Source of the DNA: Leptidea sinapis
Taxonomy: Eukaryota; Arthropoda; Insecta; Lepidoptera; Pieridae
Direction: 5' to 3'
Length of the DNA stretch: 64,000 nt
Assembly: GCF_905404315.1 (NCBI RefSeq)
Contig: NC_066269.1
Span: forward strand, 8,068,501-8,132,500
Shown: positions 43,430 through 54,628 of the stretch, piece after piece
Numbering within the stretch: the stretch's first letter is position 1
Layout: every line of letters begins with the position of its first letter
Translations under genes and position numbers: made by a program
The notes under the pieces: generated by a model
The model's database searches: none
What the model was told of the DNA's origin: nothing
The model's input: the letters and a program-made list of their open reading frames with translations, nothing else

Positions 43430-43615
43430 AAACAAGGGACGCTTTTAAATCAAATCACAATCACGTTATTCATGTAGGTCACGGAAATGACACTTATGAA
43501 CGTGAAAAAAAAAATTTTACTTATTCAATCTACCCCTACTTCGTAAAGGGCTAATGAGAAGAAGTAGCATAAACTCATTGCCACTCTTTTCTATCCGATC
43601 TCCTGTTATTCTTTA
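43430..43615 (-). mobile_element. LINE-type 3' tail, copy 1
   Basis: 'attcatgtaggtcacggaaa', 'gacacttatgaacgtg', 'acttcgtaaagggctaatga' and 'actcattgccactcttt'. Matched at 53405-53600 in the same orientation. Confidence 0.6.
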
Positions 43616-43671
43616 GAATACAGATTTCAGAAGTCCAGTGATGTTCTATTACTCGTAGTATCATTAGATAA

Positions 43672-44085
43672 TCTATACGTTCGAATCCCGGTAGGTGCAA
43701 GCATTTATATGATGAATATGGATGTTTGTTTCCGAGTCATGGATGTTTAAATGTATTTATGTATGTTTATATGACTCTATGTATGTTTAAGTAAGTATAT
43801 TGTATTAAATATATCATTGTCTTGTAACCCATAACACAGGCTATACTGCTTAACTTGGGGCAAGATAATTAGTGTAAAAAGTGTGTCAATATTATTATTA
43901 TACGTCTAAATACAGTCCTTGCTGTTAGACAACCGATAAAAACAAGCCAGGAATATTAGTTTAGTGTGCGTGACAAGCTACGTCTTACACTCGCGATTTG
44001 TATGACATTTTGTGTCAGTGTGCGTCTATTCGTTTTGACGTTTTTACAGCTATCATTGTCTATCTAGACTAATAAATATTCTAAG
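43672..44085 (-). mobile_element. MITE family E, copy 5, split by a SINE
   Basis: The left end 'agataatctatacg' breaks at 43682 and resumes at 43898 with 'tatacgtctaaatacag', running through 'gttagacaaccgataaaaac' and 'gtgtgcgtgacaagctacgt' to 'cattgtctatctagac'. Confidence 0.65.
43684..43895 (+). repeat. tRNA-related SINE-like family F, copy 2
   Basis: Starts with a B-box-like TTCGAATCCCGG, then 'gcaagcatttatatgatgaa', 'tgttttccgagtcatgg'-like text, 'tcttgtaacccataacacag' and 'aacttggggcaagataatta', ending with (ATT)n. It interrupts MITE E with 'tatacg/tacg' on both sides, a plausible target duplication. Confidence 0.65.
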
Positions 44086-44154
44086 GTAATAGATACAGCA
44101 GTCGAATTATTATGGTATAATCTGTGGCATGTTCTATATTTGCGCTTTGTTTAA

Positions 44155-44592
44155 GGCGAAGAGTAAGCAGAAAACACGCAACCATGATGTTTTTAGACAA
44201 GTTTTGTGGTTAAAGTATACCATTTCGAGCTATGAACACTACTTAATCCTGTTACACATATCCTTAAGTCTTATTTGTAGGTTGCTAATGCTTGCTGTTG
44301 GTTATAGTTAACACTGCTGAGCCTTTTGGACTACCACTTTTCTTTGAGGTTAAACAAGTTGTTTGGCATGGCGTGACGCATTTTTTTGGTACTGCTCTCA
44401 GAAAAGTTATTCTTATAGCTTGTACTTTTTTGTGTAGGTTAATTTATTCAGATAAGTAGTGAATAACGAGGATTGTAAGCATATAAACTGTTTTCCACGC
44501 AAGAATTTTGAAAGTATTGGCTTTGTTACATAGATGGCGGGCCGGCAGCCGTGAAATCATAGCGCTCAAGGTCGCTGGCATTTAGTGTCGCC
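44155..44592 (-). mobile_element. TTAA-target MITE family R, copy 2
   Basis: A 438-bp inverse copy of 30609-31047, flanked by TTAA at 44151-44154 and 44593-44596. The 60-codon frame 44129-44311 falls within it. Confidence 0.85.
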
Positions 44593-44745
44593 TTAAGGGA
44601 TTGTATAAGTCAATTGATTATGAATGTGAATTTCAATAATTTAACATAAACTTAACTTTTCATACATCTGTTATTGAATAAATTGTCTTAATTGCGACAT
44701 AAATAATTAGTTAGCACTAATCTATGGATTCCTCATTATATTTTT

Positions 44746-45065
44746 GAAGTTATGCTTCTTTAGGCGCGTTATGAAAAAAAATATGAGAGTGAAAGATGCG
44801 CGCGCATCACTGTAACACAAAAGTTACAGGTGAGAAGTTGGTTGCTAAAATTTTCTGACGTTTGCGTCATTCCTTTTTTTTTATTTGTTCGTCAATTATT
44901 AGGACAGGCGAAGGGTTCAAGCCCATTCATTATTTAACAATGAATTTTCAGAGCCATCTTTGCAGATTTTTACAAAATTGTGCTTTCCAAAGACGTAGAA
45001 TAGCACGAGGAATAAATCATTTTAATGATTTTTGCTTCGTTAGGCCAAAGAAGAATAACTTCTTG
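44746..45065 (+). mobile_element. MITE family I, copy 3
   Basis: GAAGTTATGCTTCTTTAGGC at the left and 'gttaggccaaagaagaataa' at the right, with the same interior phrases as copy 2. Confidence 0.75.
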
Positions 45066-45500
45066 CGTGCATACATAAGTACCTATACACACACTTTTTT
45101 TACTTAATTTAATGGACCTACTGAGAGTGTATAAAGAACTAAGAAGCTAGCTGGCCACTCGCAATTTCTTATAATTTCATAGGTAGTAAAGTTTTAAAAA
45201 AAGACTGAATATTAATTGAGACTATGAGCGAAAAAGCGAACTAACACACATTTTGTTCATGAACCTAACTGTAAAACAATTAATGTGTCCCATGTTCTTT
45301 TTTTATTTTATTAATAGATGGCAACCTATTTAAAGTAGTTCGAATTCATAATAATTATTCAAAACGTACGCTTATTCGACCCTTTATAAGTTCGGTAACG
45401 CTTGCTGGTAAGTTCTGTAGGTGCAGAAAAAAAAATTGCCAGCATTGTTGTAATGAAGTGTACAGTATTTTTCTTTTTTTATTAAATGTACAGTATTTTT
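45066..45500. other. No gene seen
   Basis: AT-rich. The end holds a short tandem phrase 'gtacagtatttttcttttt' twice, at about 45459 and 45488. Confidence 0.4.
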
Positions 45501-45812
45501 CTTTTTATGAAAATAAGGGACAAGAGGAGCAGGACGTTCAGCTGATGGTAATTTATACGCCCTGCCCATTACAGTGCAGTGCCGCCCAGGATTCTTGAAA
45601 AACCCCAAAAATTCTGAGCGGCACTACAACTGCGCTCGTCACCTTGAGATATAAGATGTTAAGTCTCATTTGCCCAGTGATTTCACTAGCTACGGCGCCC
45701 TTCAGACCGAAACACAGAAATGCTTACAGATTACTGCTTCACGGCAGAAACAGGCGCCGTTGTGGTACCCATATCTAGCCGGCATCATGTGCAAAGGAGC
45801 CTTCCACTGGTA
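45501..45812 (-). repeat. SINE-like family A, copy 5
   Basis: Full length in reverse: A-rich side 'ttatgaaaataagggacaag', 'cattacagtgcagtgccgcc', 'ctacggcgcccttcagaccg' and 'ggagccttccactggta'. Confidence 0.82.
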
Positions 45813-46077
45813 CTGGCCTACGTAATAAGGGTCAATGTTGCTTAACCAACCTTTCTAATGCTGTCAGCTGTTGCGGCGAAATACATTTCTGCTTTTTTTA
45901 TAACTTTAAAGACAATTAATAGAGATATGTAATTAGATAGATATGATTCATAAACGAAGCGTTGCATTTTTATTGTAAAAAAATTAAAAATAAAATAGAT
46001 CACATGATAATATTATTATAAAATATTATGTGAGTTTTCTTGAGTGTTCATTGAGTCTCGTGCCAGAGTTTGGCGAG

Positions 46078-46130
46078 TCAACATCTCCTGAGGATGCCTC
46101 GTGTAGAGGCGAAACACGTGTCGAATTGAT
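46078..46130 (+). ncRNA. Hammerhead-ribozyme-like motif, copy 2
   Basis: Core, stem II and stem III are identical to copies 1 and 3 (CTGAGGA, GCCTC/GAGGC, GAAA, ACAC/GTGT). The stem I strand reads CAACATCTC in place of CAACACGTC: the two changed bases fall in the predicted internal loop of stem I, while the paired bases next to the cleavage site are kept. The distal end of stem I is weaker, since GAATTGATT replaces GAATTGTTT. Confidence 0.5.
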
Positions 46131-46629
46131 TGAAAACAATTTTGAAAAATTTGGATAATTATGGTTTTCTGATAATAGATGTCTACTTTAATTAATTATT
46201 TTTATTTATAATTAACAAATTACATATAAATATCAAAATTCTTGTAAATACATAAACTTATTCGAGTTTATCCGTGTACAAAAGGTCTTCGGAATACATA
46301 CTATTATTTAAAGGAGAACGGGACTTTTGGGCCTGATGGTTAACAAGTTGAAATATACTTTAAAAAAAGGGTATAATTTTCTGATGTAAAATACAAAAAA
46401 CTAGCTCATTTTGCAATCTACTTACCGAAAAAACATTAAAATAAAGAAAATCGATTAAAATGTAATCGAATGAATATTTAATCGATTAAAATAACATTTA
46501 AGATCCAGTTGTTTAAGTGTTATACTTATTATATAAAAACAAAATAAAAGCATAAGCATTATATGTTCAGAAACATAGTCCAATTGAAACCCCCCACTTT
46601 TAGCATGTATGTATCTATGTTTGACACCT

Positions 46630-46630
<1 letters not shown>

Positions 46631-46666
<36 letters not shown>

Positions 46667-46675
46667 ATATATAAA
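46631..46675. repeat. (TA)n microsatellite
   Basis: About 15 uninterrupted TA units, then TGTG and a few more TA units. Confidence 0.9.
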
Positions 46676-46769
46676 TGTTGTATACAATATGTTACCCGAT
46701 TTTAGGACAAACTAGTTTCTCCTATCTGAACTAGTTGAGCCTTATATGAATAAGTACACATCAGGATTT

Positions 46770-47076
46770 TCTTTTTATGGAAAAGGAGGACAAACGAGCG
46801 TACGGGTCACCTGGTGGTAAGTGATCACCGCCGCCCACATTCTCTTGCAACACCAGAGGAATCACAAGAGCGTTGTGGGCCTTTAAGGAAGTTGTACGCG
46901 CTTTTTTTAGAAGGTACCCATGTCGTATCGTCCCGGAAACACCGCACAAGGAAGCTCATTCCACAGCTTCGTAGTACGAGGAAGAAAGCTCCTTGAAAAG
47001 CGCACTGTGGAGGACCGCCACACATCCAGTGGTATGATGATATCCTAACTTGTGGCGTGTCGTGCGAAGGTGGAAT
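46770..47076 (+). repeat. SINE-like family B, copy 5 (near full length)
   Basis: 'ggacaaacgagcgtacgggt' through 'cttgtggcgtgtcgtgcgaa'. It is very close to copy 4 at 36.6 kb, so both are fairly recent. Confidence 0.82.
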
Positions 47077-47374
47077 AGGATAAACCGGTTTGGCCTAGTC
47101 TATACTAGTTCAGCCGATATTTATGCAACATATTTTATTAATTGAATCAAAATCAATTTCACTTATTTTTACATTGGGTACTCTAATGCCATTTGGAATT
47201 TCAGAGAAACTTTTTTTCTTGCAATTGCACCTGTTTGCAAGTAATTTTTTAAGCAGCTGCACTTTATACAACTTTGCCGTGATCCAACTGAATGTTTTGT
47301 GACTTCAGTCCTTTGTGTTATATTATATTTAATAACCTATAGCTTTGGTCCATATAATAGTAGAAATTATGGTG

Positions 47375-47890
47375 CGAGGACTGCACTAAAAATATCGGGA
47401 ATCAAGGAAGTGACACAACATTACTATTTAAAAATGTATTTATTGCTTTTCGAAGTATTCTCCGCGAAATTTGACACATTTTTCCTTACGATGGAACCAA
47501 TCATTGAAGCAACCATTTCATTCGGAAGTTGGGGTCTCCATAATGACCGTTTTGTAGGCGTCCACAGCTTCTTCAAGTGATGAAAATCTCTGAGAACGCA
47601 ATTTATTCTTTATTTTAGGGAAAGTATAGAAATCATTAGGGCCTAGGTCGGGGCTGTACGGCGGATGGTCTAATAATTCTATGTTTTCTTGCTCTAACAA
47701 CTCTTTTGTTCTGTGCGCGGTATGAGAACTCGCATTGTCGTGATGGAGGATGATGCTACGGATGCAGTTCTCTTTACGGAGTTCAGAAACGACCTGTGGC
47801 AAACTAATGCTAGCATACCATTCTGCATTAACCGTTCTTTGTCCCTCAATAGGAATAGTCGCATTCCCGATACTTTTAGTGCAGCCCTCG
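47375..47890 (-). mobile_element. Internally deleted mariner element with both inverted termini
   Basis: The minus-strand start CGAGGGCTGCACTAAAAGTA is flanked by TA, and the plus-strand end carries CGAGGACTGCACTAAAAATA. They match over 28 bp with two differences. Directly after the 5' terminus the frame enters the middle of a mariner transposase (IPIEGQRTVNAEW), so the N-terminal half is deleted. HHDNASSHTA and PYSPDLGPNDFY follow, with the second and third Asp 34 residues apart (DD34D). The listed frame 47518-47901 starts inside the terminal repeat. The total of 516 bp compares with about 1.3 kb for a full element. It cannot transpose by itself. Confidence 0.82.
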
Positions 47891-48544
47891 TAACCATTCA
47901 TAATATTCCCTTCAATAATCGGTGGTACCTATTGGTACCCGGTTTAATCGGTCTTATCAGACGAAATGTACCTCGAGCTTCTGTGTTATTTTTTGCATAA
48001 ATCTTATCTAAATCAAAATCAAAAAAATATATTTATTTTCTCTCACAATAAAAACTTACAATTCACAGTTTATTAAAATCTATATTGAGACATTGTTAAA
48101 TCGACATCTTAACCTTGGAAATGTGAAAAATAATATATTATTAATTTAATTGAACATTGAAAACGAACGAAACGAACTTTTATAAAATATTACCAAGTTG
48201 GTAGGTAATGAAATTGGTGATTAAAAAAGCAATTATCAGTAATAAAATAAACCGTTACACCTATATTAAGTCAGTAATTTAACTTTGGTATGTACTTACT
48301 TTTAATTTTACGTTAGCATAAAAATAAAGTTTATTCAAATTATTGGCATATTTTCTGTTACCTACGCAAAATATCTAAGAGATTTCCACGTATATAGTCA
48401 CTCATCACGATATCTCTGGAACCATTAGAGCTAAAGACTTGAAATTTTGTATGAATATTCTTACACCGAGTAGAGGTCTTTTACGAAATTCCAAGTATTT
48501 TTTACTATGAACAGAACATTGTCTGTCGGGTCAGCTAGTATTTT
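47891..48544. other. No gene; Helitron-like end near 48380-48540
   Basis: 'cactcatcacgatatctctg', 'taaagacttgaaattttgta' and 'cattgtctgtcgggtcagct' mark a decayed copy of the repeat used by the arms at 20.8 and 21.5 kb. Confidence 0.45.
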
Positions 48545-48990
48545 ATATTTTACTAGTGGACCCAACAGACGTTGTCCTGTACACACGTCTTAAATTTGCA
48601 AAATCTGTCCAGCCGTTAAGAGGAGTTCTTATTTATATGGACGGAGAGAATTATATTATATGGACGGAATTGAGAATCTAAACCAATCTCAAATTCACTG
48701 AAACAAACAAAAAAATCATCAAAATCGGTCCAGCCGTTTAGGAGGTAGTTTAATTGTGAATCTAAACTATTCTCGAATCCACCTGAAGACACACACCAAT
48801 CTCAAATTCACTGGAACACACAAAAATATCATCAAAATCGGTCCAGCCGTTTAGGAGGTAGTTCAATTGTGAATCTAAACCATCCTCGAATCCCCTTGAA
48901 CTCACACAATAAATTTCATCCAAATCGGTCCAGCCGTCTAGGAGGAGTTCAGTGACATACACACGCACACAAGAATTATATATATAAAGA
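48545..48990 (+). mobile_element. Helitron-like repeat family T, copy 1
   Basis: Begins 'actagtggacccaacagacg', followed by repeated blocks of about 100 bp holding 'aaaatcggtccagccgttta' and 'ggaggtagttcaattgtgaa', and ends 'acacgcacacaagaattata'. Copy 2 is at 55085-55560. Frames in it are repeat-derived. Confidence 0.65.
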
Positions 48991-49420
48991 TATGAAGCCT
49001 GCAGTCGAAAAGTGACGTTTTGAGGCACTAAGGTTTGTTAGTAAAGTTTGAATGCGCGAAGGTGTCTAACATTTCGCACGATTTTCGAACTTTTTTAATA
49101 CCGATGTAACAGTATCGCTACATCGGTAGTTGCAGACTTATTGATATTTAAAAAAGGTCATCAAATCCTTGTACATATTATTATTTTTATGTATTAAAAA
49201 TCATTTAAACAATGAAAAAGTTTGTAAATTCCGCAAATCGCTAAAGGTTCGTTGAATGGTTGTTTGAATTTCGAATGTTATAGTTTTGGAACGTTGCAAC
49301 CTTCTTAGTAGTAAAAAAAACAATTGGCGGAAAGTCATTTTTCAATTGTTTTTTTATCACATTTCAAAGTTCTACGTACGCAACGAAAATGAAAAGATTT
49401 ATATTTATTTTATTTATTTA

Positions 49421-49719
49421 AGATAAGGGAAGAGACGGTCGACAGCTCGTTCAGTTGATGGTAATTGATACGTCCTGCCCATTACAATGCAGTGCCGCTC
49501 AGGATTCTTGAAAAAAAACCCCAAAAATTCTGAGCGACACTACAACTGTGCTCGTCACCTTGAGACACTAGATATTAAGTCTCATTTGCTACGGCGCCCT
49601 TCAGACCGTAACACAGTTATGCTTACACATTACTGCTTCACGGCAGAAAAAAGCGCCGTTGTGGTACCCATAATCTTGCCGGCATCCTGAGGAAAGGAGC
49701 AAAGGAGCCTCTCACTGGT
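49421..49719 (-). repeat. SINE-like family A, copy 6
   Basis: Reverse copy, 'gataagggaagagacggtcg' to 'ggagcctctcactggta', with a small duplication 'aaaggagcaaaggagc' at its 5' side. Confidence 0.8.
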
Positions 49720-50159
49720 AATAAGATATGAATTTAAAGTTAAAATCCAACGGACTGCACATTTTGGTTTCCTTTCATCATCATCATAAACCTTCCATCA
49801 TATGATGATGATGATGGTAGGTTTGAGGCTCGTGCTGTTGATGTCTGTTGTGTTCTAATTTCGAAAGCGCTGAATATAAACGATAGTAAACACATCTGTA
49901 AGGTTACACTGTTGTTATCACAATCATATCAGTTTCTTTGTCAAGTGCAATTTTGCAGCCACGTGATAAGCTGATAAAGAGTTCATTGACTCGTATATAC
50001 ACTGTTTTATATTGTAAGTTTCTGTTGCATAATATTATTCAACTAATGGTAGGGCCAATGGTATGACTTCTTCATAATAATGTTATGTTGTTAATAACTT
50101 CTTTTTTTATATGGCTCGGTTTAATAAGTTTGTTATTTTTTAAAGTGATAACCCTCATT

Positions 50160-50330
50160 TCAAAACAAAATTTATGATCGATGCGGGACTGGAACCCGCG
50201 ACTTTTGGCGTTCCATACGAGTGCTCTTTCAACTGAGCCAACCGTTTGAGTAACGTATCGTTGATAAATCCTGTATGTCTCGTTCATGAATGTAGATGAA
50301 GCCACAACGTGAGAGTTGAACAAGATATTC
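50160..50330 (-). repeat. tRNA-derived SINE family C, copy 2
   Basis: On the minus strand an A-box-like TTGGCTCAGTTG, then GGTTCCAGTCCCGCATCG as B box, followed by a T/A-rich tail. Upstream lies 'atgaagccacaacg'-type leader shared with copies 3 and 4. Confidence 0.65.
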
Positions 50331-50455
50331 AAGATTTATCAATGATACGTCACTCGAACATGGTTGGCTCAGTTGGAAGATCGCTCGCACGGAACTCGCT
50401 CTCGATACCTCTGTATCGCGGGTTCGAGTCCCGCAATATTTTATTTTCAAATTTA
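50310..50455 (+). repeat. tRNA-derived SINE family C, copy 3
   Basis: Leader 'gagttgaacaagatattcaa', 'gatacgtcactcgaac', A box TTGGCTCAGTTGG, B box GGTTCGAGTCCCGCAA, tail. It is joined head to head with copy 2 across a shared leader. Confidence 0.65.
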
Positions 50456-50470
50456 TTGTATGTTATTAAT

Positions 50471-50995
50471 CCCTTCAATTTTTTTTTTCTCCAAGAGTTA
50501 AAACTAGACAAAGGTATCTACATAATCGTAGACCGTTCTGTCGTTTTGTGTTATTCAAATATGAGGTACATATCATAACTTAGAACAGGGGTGCACAAGC
50601 TTGAACTGCTGGCGATCTACTTCAAAATTGTTAGACTACGATCGATCGACTCTGAGAGGTTTCAAGTTTGTGTGATGAAGGATTGCCGGTTAGGTTGAGT
50701 GTCACGATGACGTAGATATTAGTTTTGAGCACAACAATATGTATTTTTCAGTCAAGGTAGGTAAGTGTAGGTCTACTCTAAAATGTCAATGAAACAAAAT
50801 TGCGAGTTTATTGGTTCTTACAAAACAAACGCGTTCCAGTGTCTAAAGTTCTAAACTTAATTAAAGAGTGACTTTGATGCTGATTAATAATTGCCGCAGT
50901 AAAAAAGTTATTGTTCTTAGGTAGAGCGGTATCTAGTTGTAGCGCAGCGGAATCTTAACCTAAGACTAAGGAGCTAATTCCAAGCGTCGCTGACT
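50471..50995. other. No gene seen
   Basis: No exon signals. 'cttaggtagagcggtatcta' near 50920 recurs as 'cttaggtagtgcggtatcta' near 53040, a small dispersed repeat. Confidence 0.4.
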
Positions 50996-51307
50996 TTTTA
51001 TGAAAATAAAGGACGAGACGAGCAGGACGTTCAGCTGATGAAAATTGCTACGCCCTGCCCATTACAATGCAGCGCCGCTCAAGATTATTGAAAAACCCAA
51101 AAATACTGAGCGGCACTACAACTGCGCTCGCGTCACCTTGAGATATTAGATGTCAAGTCTCGTTTGCCCAGTAATTTCATGGGCTACGGCGCCCTTCGGA
51201 CCGAAACACAGTAATGCTTACACATTGCTGCTTCACGGCAGAAAAATGCGCCATTGTAATACCCATAATCTAGCCGGCATCCTGTGCAAAGGAGCCTCCC
51301 ACTGGTA
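50996..51307 (-). repeat. SINE-like family A, copy 7
   Basis: Full length in reverse, 'ggacgagacgagcaggacgt' to 'ggagcctcccactggta'. Confidence 0.82.
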
Positions 51308-52309
51308 ACGTTTTCGACTTGTCAATCAAAATAGGTTAGAGTAAAAATCTTCCCATATCTCCGTCTAAGATGTGCGTCTCTCTCGCACCCTTAGTTTGTC
51401 TTTACGCTAGTATATTGTACGTCTAAAAATATAACTTTAATTGTAATCGTGCAAATAACTCGGCTATGGGAAAACCGTTCGATACCGGTCTGTGCAACAA
51501 AACTTGTATGGCGCACTTAAATAAAAACAAAAACCGTAATGTTTCGTTTAAAGGTTATCAAAATAAAAAGTTCTATAAATGTACTTGAATGTTGACCGGT
51601 TAGAATGGTTTTTTCTGTATTCTCAAGGCCTGGAGTATGGCAGTATGCTTTGGAACTGGGCTAGTACTGCAGGTTAAATAAGTTACCTTGCGATGCCCGA
51701 TATTAAAGGGAATTCGAGCGTTCTTTAGTATTTCTGATGACCACTGTCGATTCTTTTCGCAATTCAAAGTGATGGACTCTGCGTTCTCATATATAAGAAA
51801 CTATTAGAGTTGCCAATTAAAATCCAAGTCATAACATGACGAAACGGAATGTGTATCGATCGATAGATGTGTGAAATTCGTTTTTATTTTTTTTTTCTTT
51901 TAAAGAAGCTGTGGTAATTGCTGTAATACTTCTCCGCTTCAAATCGTTTGGCTGTGTGAAGGGCGGGGTGTTTTAGTTAGCCCTAGCCGTGAGGATTTAT
52001 GGACTGTTGATTAATTAATTAATTAAAAAGTATATAATAAAAGAACTGATATAACAATACAAAACATATTTGTATCGAAAGTGTATACACTATAACAATT
52101 TACGATAAAGTTTCGCATCGACCGTAAATACATTAATGATAAGGGTAATAGTTCCGTTATCACTGACCGCTATTTACATACAAATATATATTCTATTTAT
52201 TGTTGTTATCCGCCACTCGGCTAACACAAACGGTAGGTGATTATTTCGTTTTGTTGAATCTCTTATCAAATAGTTATATGTTTATCTATCTGTACATTTC
52301 TAAATAATC
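51308..52309. other. No gene seen
   Basis: AT-rich with no open frame above about 60 codons and no repeat that I could match elsewhere in the window. Confidence 0.4.
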
Positions 52310-52612
52310 TAATATATAAAATTCTCATGTGTTTGTTGTTAAACTCCTTCGAAACGGCTTGACCGATTCTCATGAAATTTTGAGTGCATTGGTAGGTCTG
52401 AGAATCGGACAACATGTATTTTTCATCCCCCTAAATGTTAAGGGTGGTCGACGCCAATTTTTTTTTTAATTTTTTTGTAATTTTTTTTTAATTTGTTTGA
52501 TTATAAGTCAGCATTAAAAATACATAGAACTCCCCTCCCTTCTATGATCAATTTTAATTTTAAAGCGATTTTAATATCGGCAATACAACATTTGCTGGGT
52601 CAGCTAGTTTAT
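52310..52612 (-). mobile_element. Helitron-like repeat family N, copy 3
   Basis: The reverse of copies 1 and 2: 'atctaatatataaaattctc', 'ccgattctcatgaaattttg', 'tcccccctaaatgtt'-like and 'tgctgggtcagctagttt'. Confidence 0.65.
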
Positions 52613-53404
52613 ATATATAAATTATTATAGAAGGCACATTTAAAAATAAATAGCTGTCTTATTTGACATTAGATTAAGGATTGGTTGCCAACTAAATACC
52701 GCAGGCGTAGTCGCAGGTGGCGGCAACTAATACTACGCCCAAGTGGGCGTACTCGAGCCAGTCTCTGAACAAAGTGTGACGTTGAAGTGCCACATATTCT
52801 ATAAAATTTTGCTAATGATTGAAATTTTGAAAGGTTGCCTAGTAAAGCTTTTTAAAAATACTACAAGAAATAAAAAAACCACTGGAATCACATAATATCA
52901 TCAGTAAGTATTTTGTATTTGATTAATTTCAATGTAAAATAACACGAAGCGTATGTTACAAAATTTGAAAGATGCCATTGAGTGTCTAAATGCCACGCAC
53001 ACAAGCATCTAAATAGTTCCGTAATAAAAAAGCTATTGTTCTTAGGTAGTGCGGTATCTAGTTGGAGAGCAGCGGTCACCAATTAAGTGTTTGTCAAGTG
53101 TTAATCTAAGTGTTTGACATTGTTGAAAAAATCGAAAACATTTATTTAATTAATAGATTTTAATGCTTGAAAATCAGCTCGAAAATTTTTGTAAATAATA
53201 AATATTCTGGTGGCAAAAAGATATAATAAAATTTATCTTAACTAATAATAAAAAATGATTATATTTGTGTTTTAGTATTTACCTGTCATTTGCTATTTTA
53301 AAAAAAAAACCGAATTCAACTTTTCACAGAGTTTTAGATTGCCAAATGATAGACAAAACACAATGAAGCGACGTATCTGCGCAACGCCAAGTGATTTAGC
53401 AGTT
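52613..53404. other. No gene seen
   Basis: The 52888-53082 minus frame has no motif. The sequence is AT-rich. Confidence 0.35.
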
Positions 53405-53605
53405 CACAGAGCTCTAATTCAAATTCAAAAACACTTTATTCATGTTGGTCACGGAAATGACACTTATGAATGTCAAAAAAAAATTGTTTCTTATTGAATT
53501 TACCGCTACTTCGTAAAGGGTTGAGCTAATGAGAAGAAGTAGCAAGAAACTCATTGCCACTCTTTTAAGCCAATATTTACATTTTAATTGTTTTACAAAT
53601 AATTT
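53405..53605 (-). mobile_element. LINE-type 3' tail, copy 2
   Basis: 'aaaacactttattcatgttg', 'gtcacggaaatgacacttat' and 'gaagaagtagcaagaaactc', as in 43430-43615. Confidence 0.6.
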
Positions 53606-54102
53606 CAATTAGAATATATGCAAAGTGACGCACGCAACAAAAATACTCAAATTTCAAAAACTGAAAGGCTTACACGAGTAAGTCAAAAAAAAGAAAAAAA
53701 AAAGTAAATTAATACTTATAAACATAAGAGTTATTGAGTATAGTAGATGCATCTATCCACACATACCGTAAATAAATAGAGGCATTATGTGAGCATTTCA
53801 TAAAATAAAATATATAATAACTTTAACTTTAAAGAAAATAATGATAATAAAAAACACATCAAGCAGACCTCCCGGTAACAAGACCATCCAGCCACCACGA
53901 GTATCACCCATTCTATATCACTGGAATCCCAATAATTCCAGCAGCTTTGCGTTGGATAGTGTGAAATGGATCGAGCTAATACTGACGTACACAATACCAG
54001 ATATGAGAACACTACCTACTTCATAATATGAAGCTGGATCTGCGTCTTATAGGGCAACGAGAATGCGGGGCCAGCATGTATTGCTATAATTGGGCCGGTT
54101 TG

Positions 54103-54367
54103 CCAGTGGGAGGCTCCTTTCCGCAGCATGCCTGCTAGATTATGGGTACCACAACGGCGCCTATTTCTGCCGTGAAGCAATGATGTGTAAACATTACTGT
54201 GTTTCGGTCTGAAGGGCGCCGTAGCTAGTGAAATTACTGGGCAATTGAGACTTAATATCTTACATCTCAAGGTGACGAGCCCAATTGTAGTGCCGCTCAG
54301 AATTTTTGGGTTTTTCAAGAATCCATCAGCTGATCGTCCTGCTCGTTTCGTCCCTTATATAAAAAAA
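54103..54367 (+). repeat. SINE-like family A, copy 8 (internal deletion)
   Basis: Lacks the family's 'tgagcggcactgcattgtaa' section: 'caagaatcc' joins directly to 'atcagctgatcgtcctgctc'. It sits 128 bp before the HMG-box exon. Confidence 0.8.
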
Positions 54368-54494
54368 TGTATTGCGTCGCTCATGACCCCAGTTTCTTTG
54401 AGGGCAATGTAATAAAACCCATCGCCTCTTGTCATATTTGTTGGCAGGAAAGTCAGTGAAAGAAATATGCTATAAAAATTGTTTTTTTTTTCAG

Positions 54495-54628
54495 GTACTA
54501 AAAATGCAAGAACAAGAAGTGGAGGGGGAGCCAGCGCACCACGCGCGTCGGCCCATGAACGCTTTTCTCATCTTCTGCAAGCGGCACCGCGGGGTCGTGC
54601 GCGACAAGTATCCCAACCTTGAGAACAG
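54495..54628 (+). CDS. bbx: bbx exon: N-terminus and first half of HMG box
   Basis: Acceptor after a T-run and cag; donor gtacct. The exon reads VLKMQEQEVEGEPAHHARRP, then MNAFLIFCKRHRGVVRDKYP and NLEN plus two bases of the next Arg codon. It is much richer in GC than its surroundings. The only in-frame methionine before the box is at 54504; whether translation starts there or further upstream is open. Confidence 0.88.

Larger units (their letters stand above)
45813..46770. other. No host gene; holds repeat J copy 2 and an AT microsatellite
   Basis: Outside the ribozyme-like motif and the (AT)n run this is AT-rich sequence without exon signals. Confidence 0.4.

Noticed and set aside
46631..46675. 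Regulatory AT element
   Set aside because: A plain TA microsatellite with no gene start nearby.
47713..48000. 95-codon plus-strand protein
   Set aside because: Antisense to the mariner transposase remnant and running out of the element.
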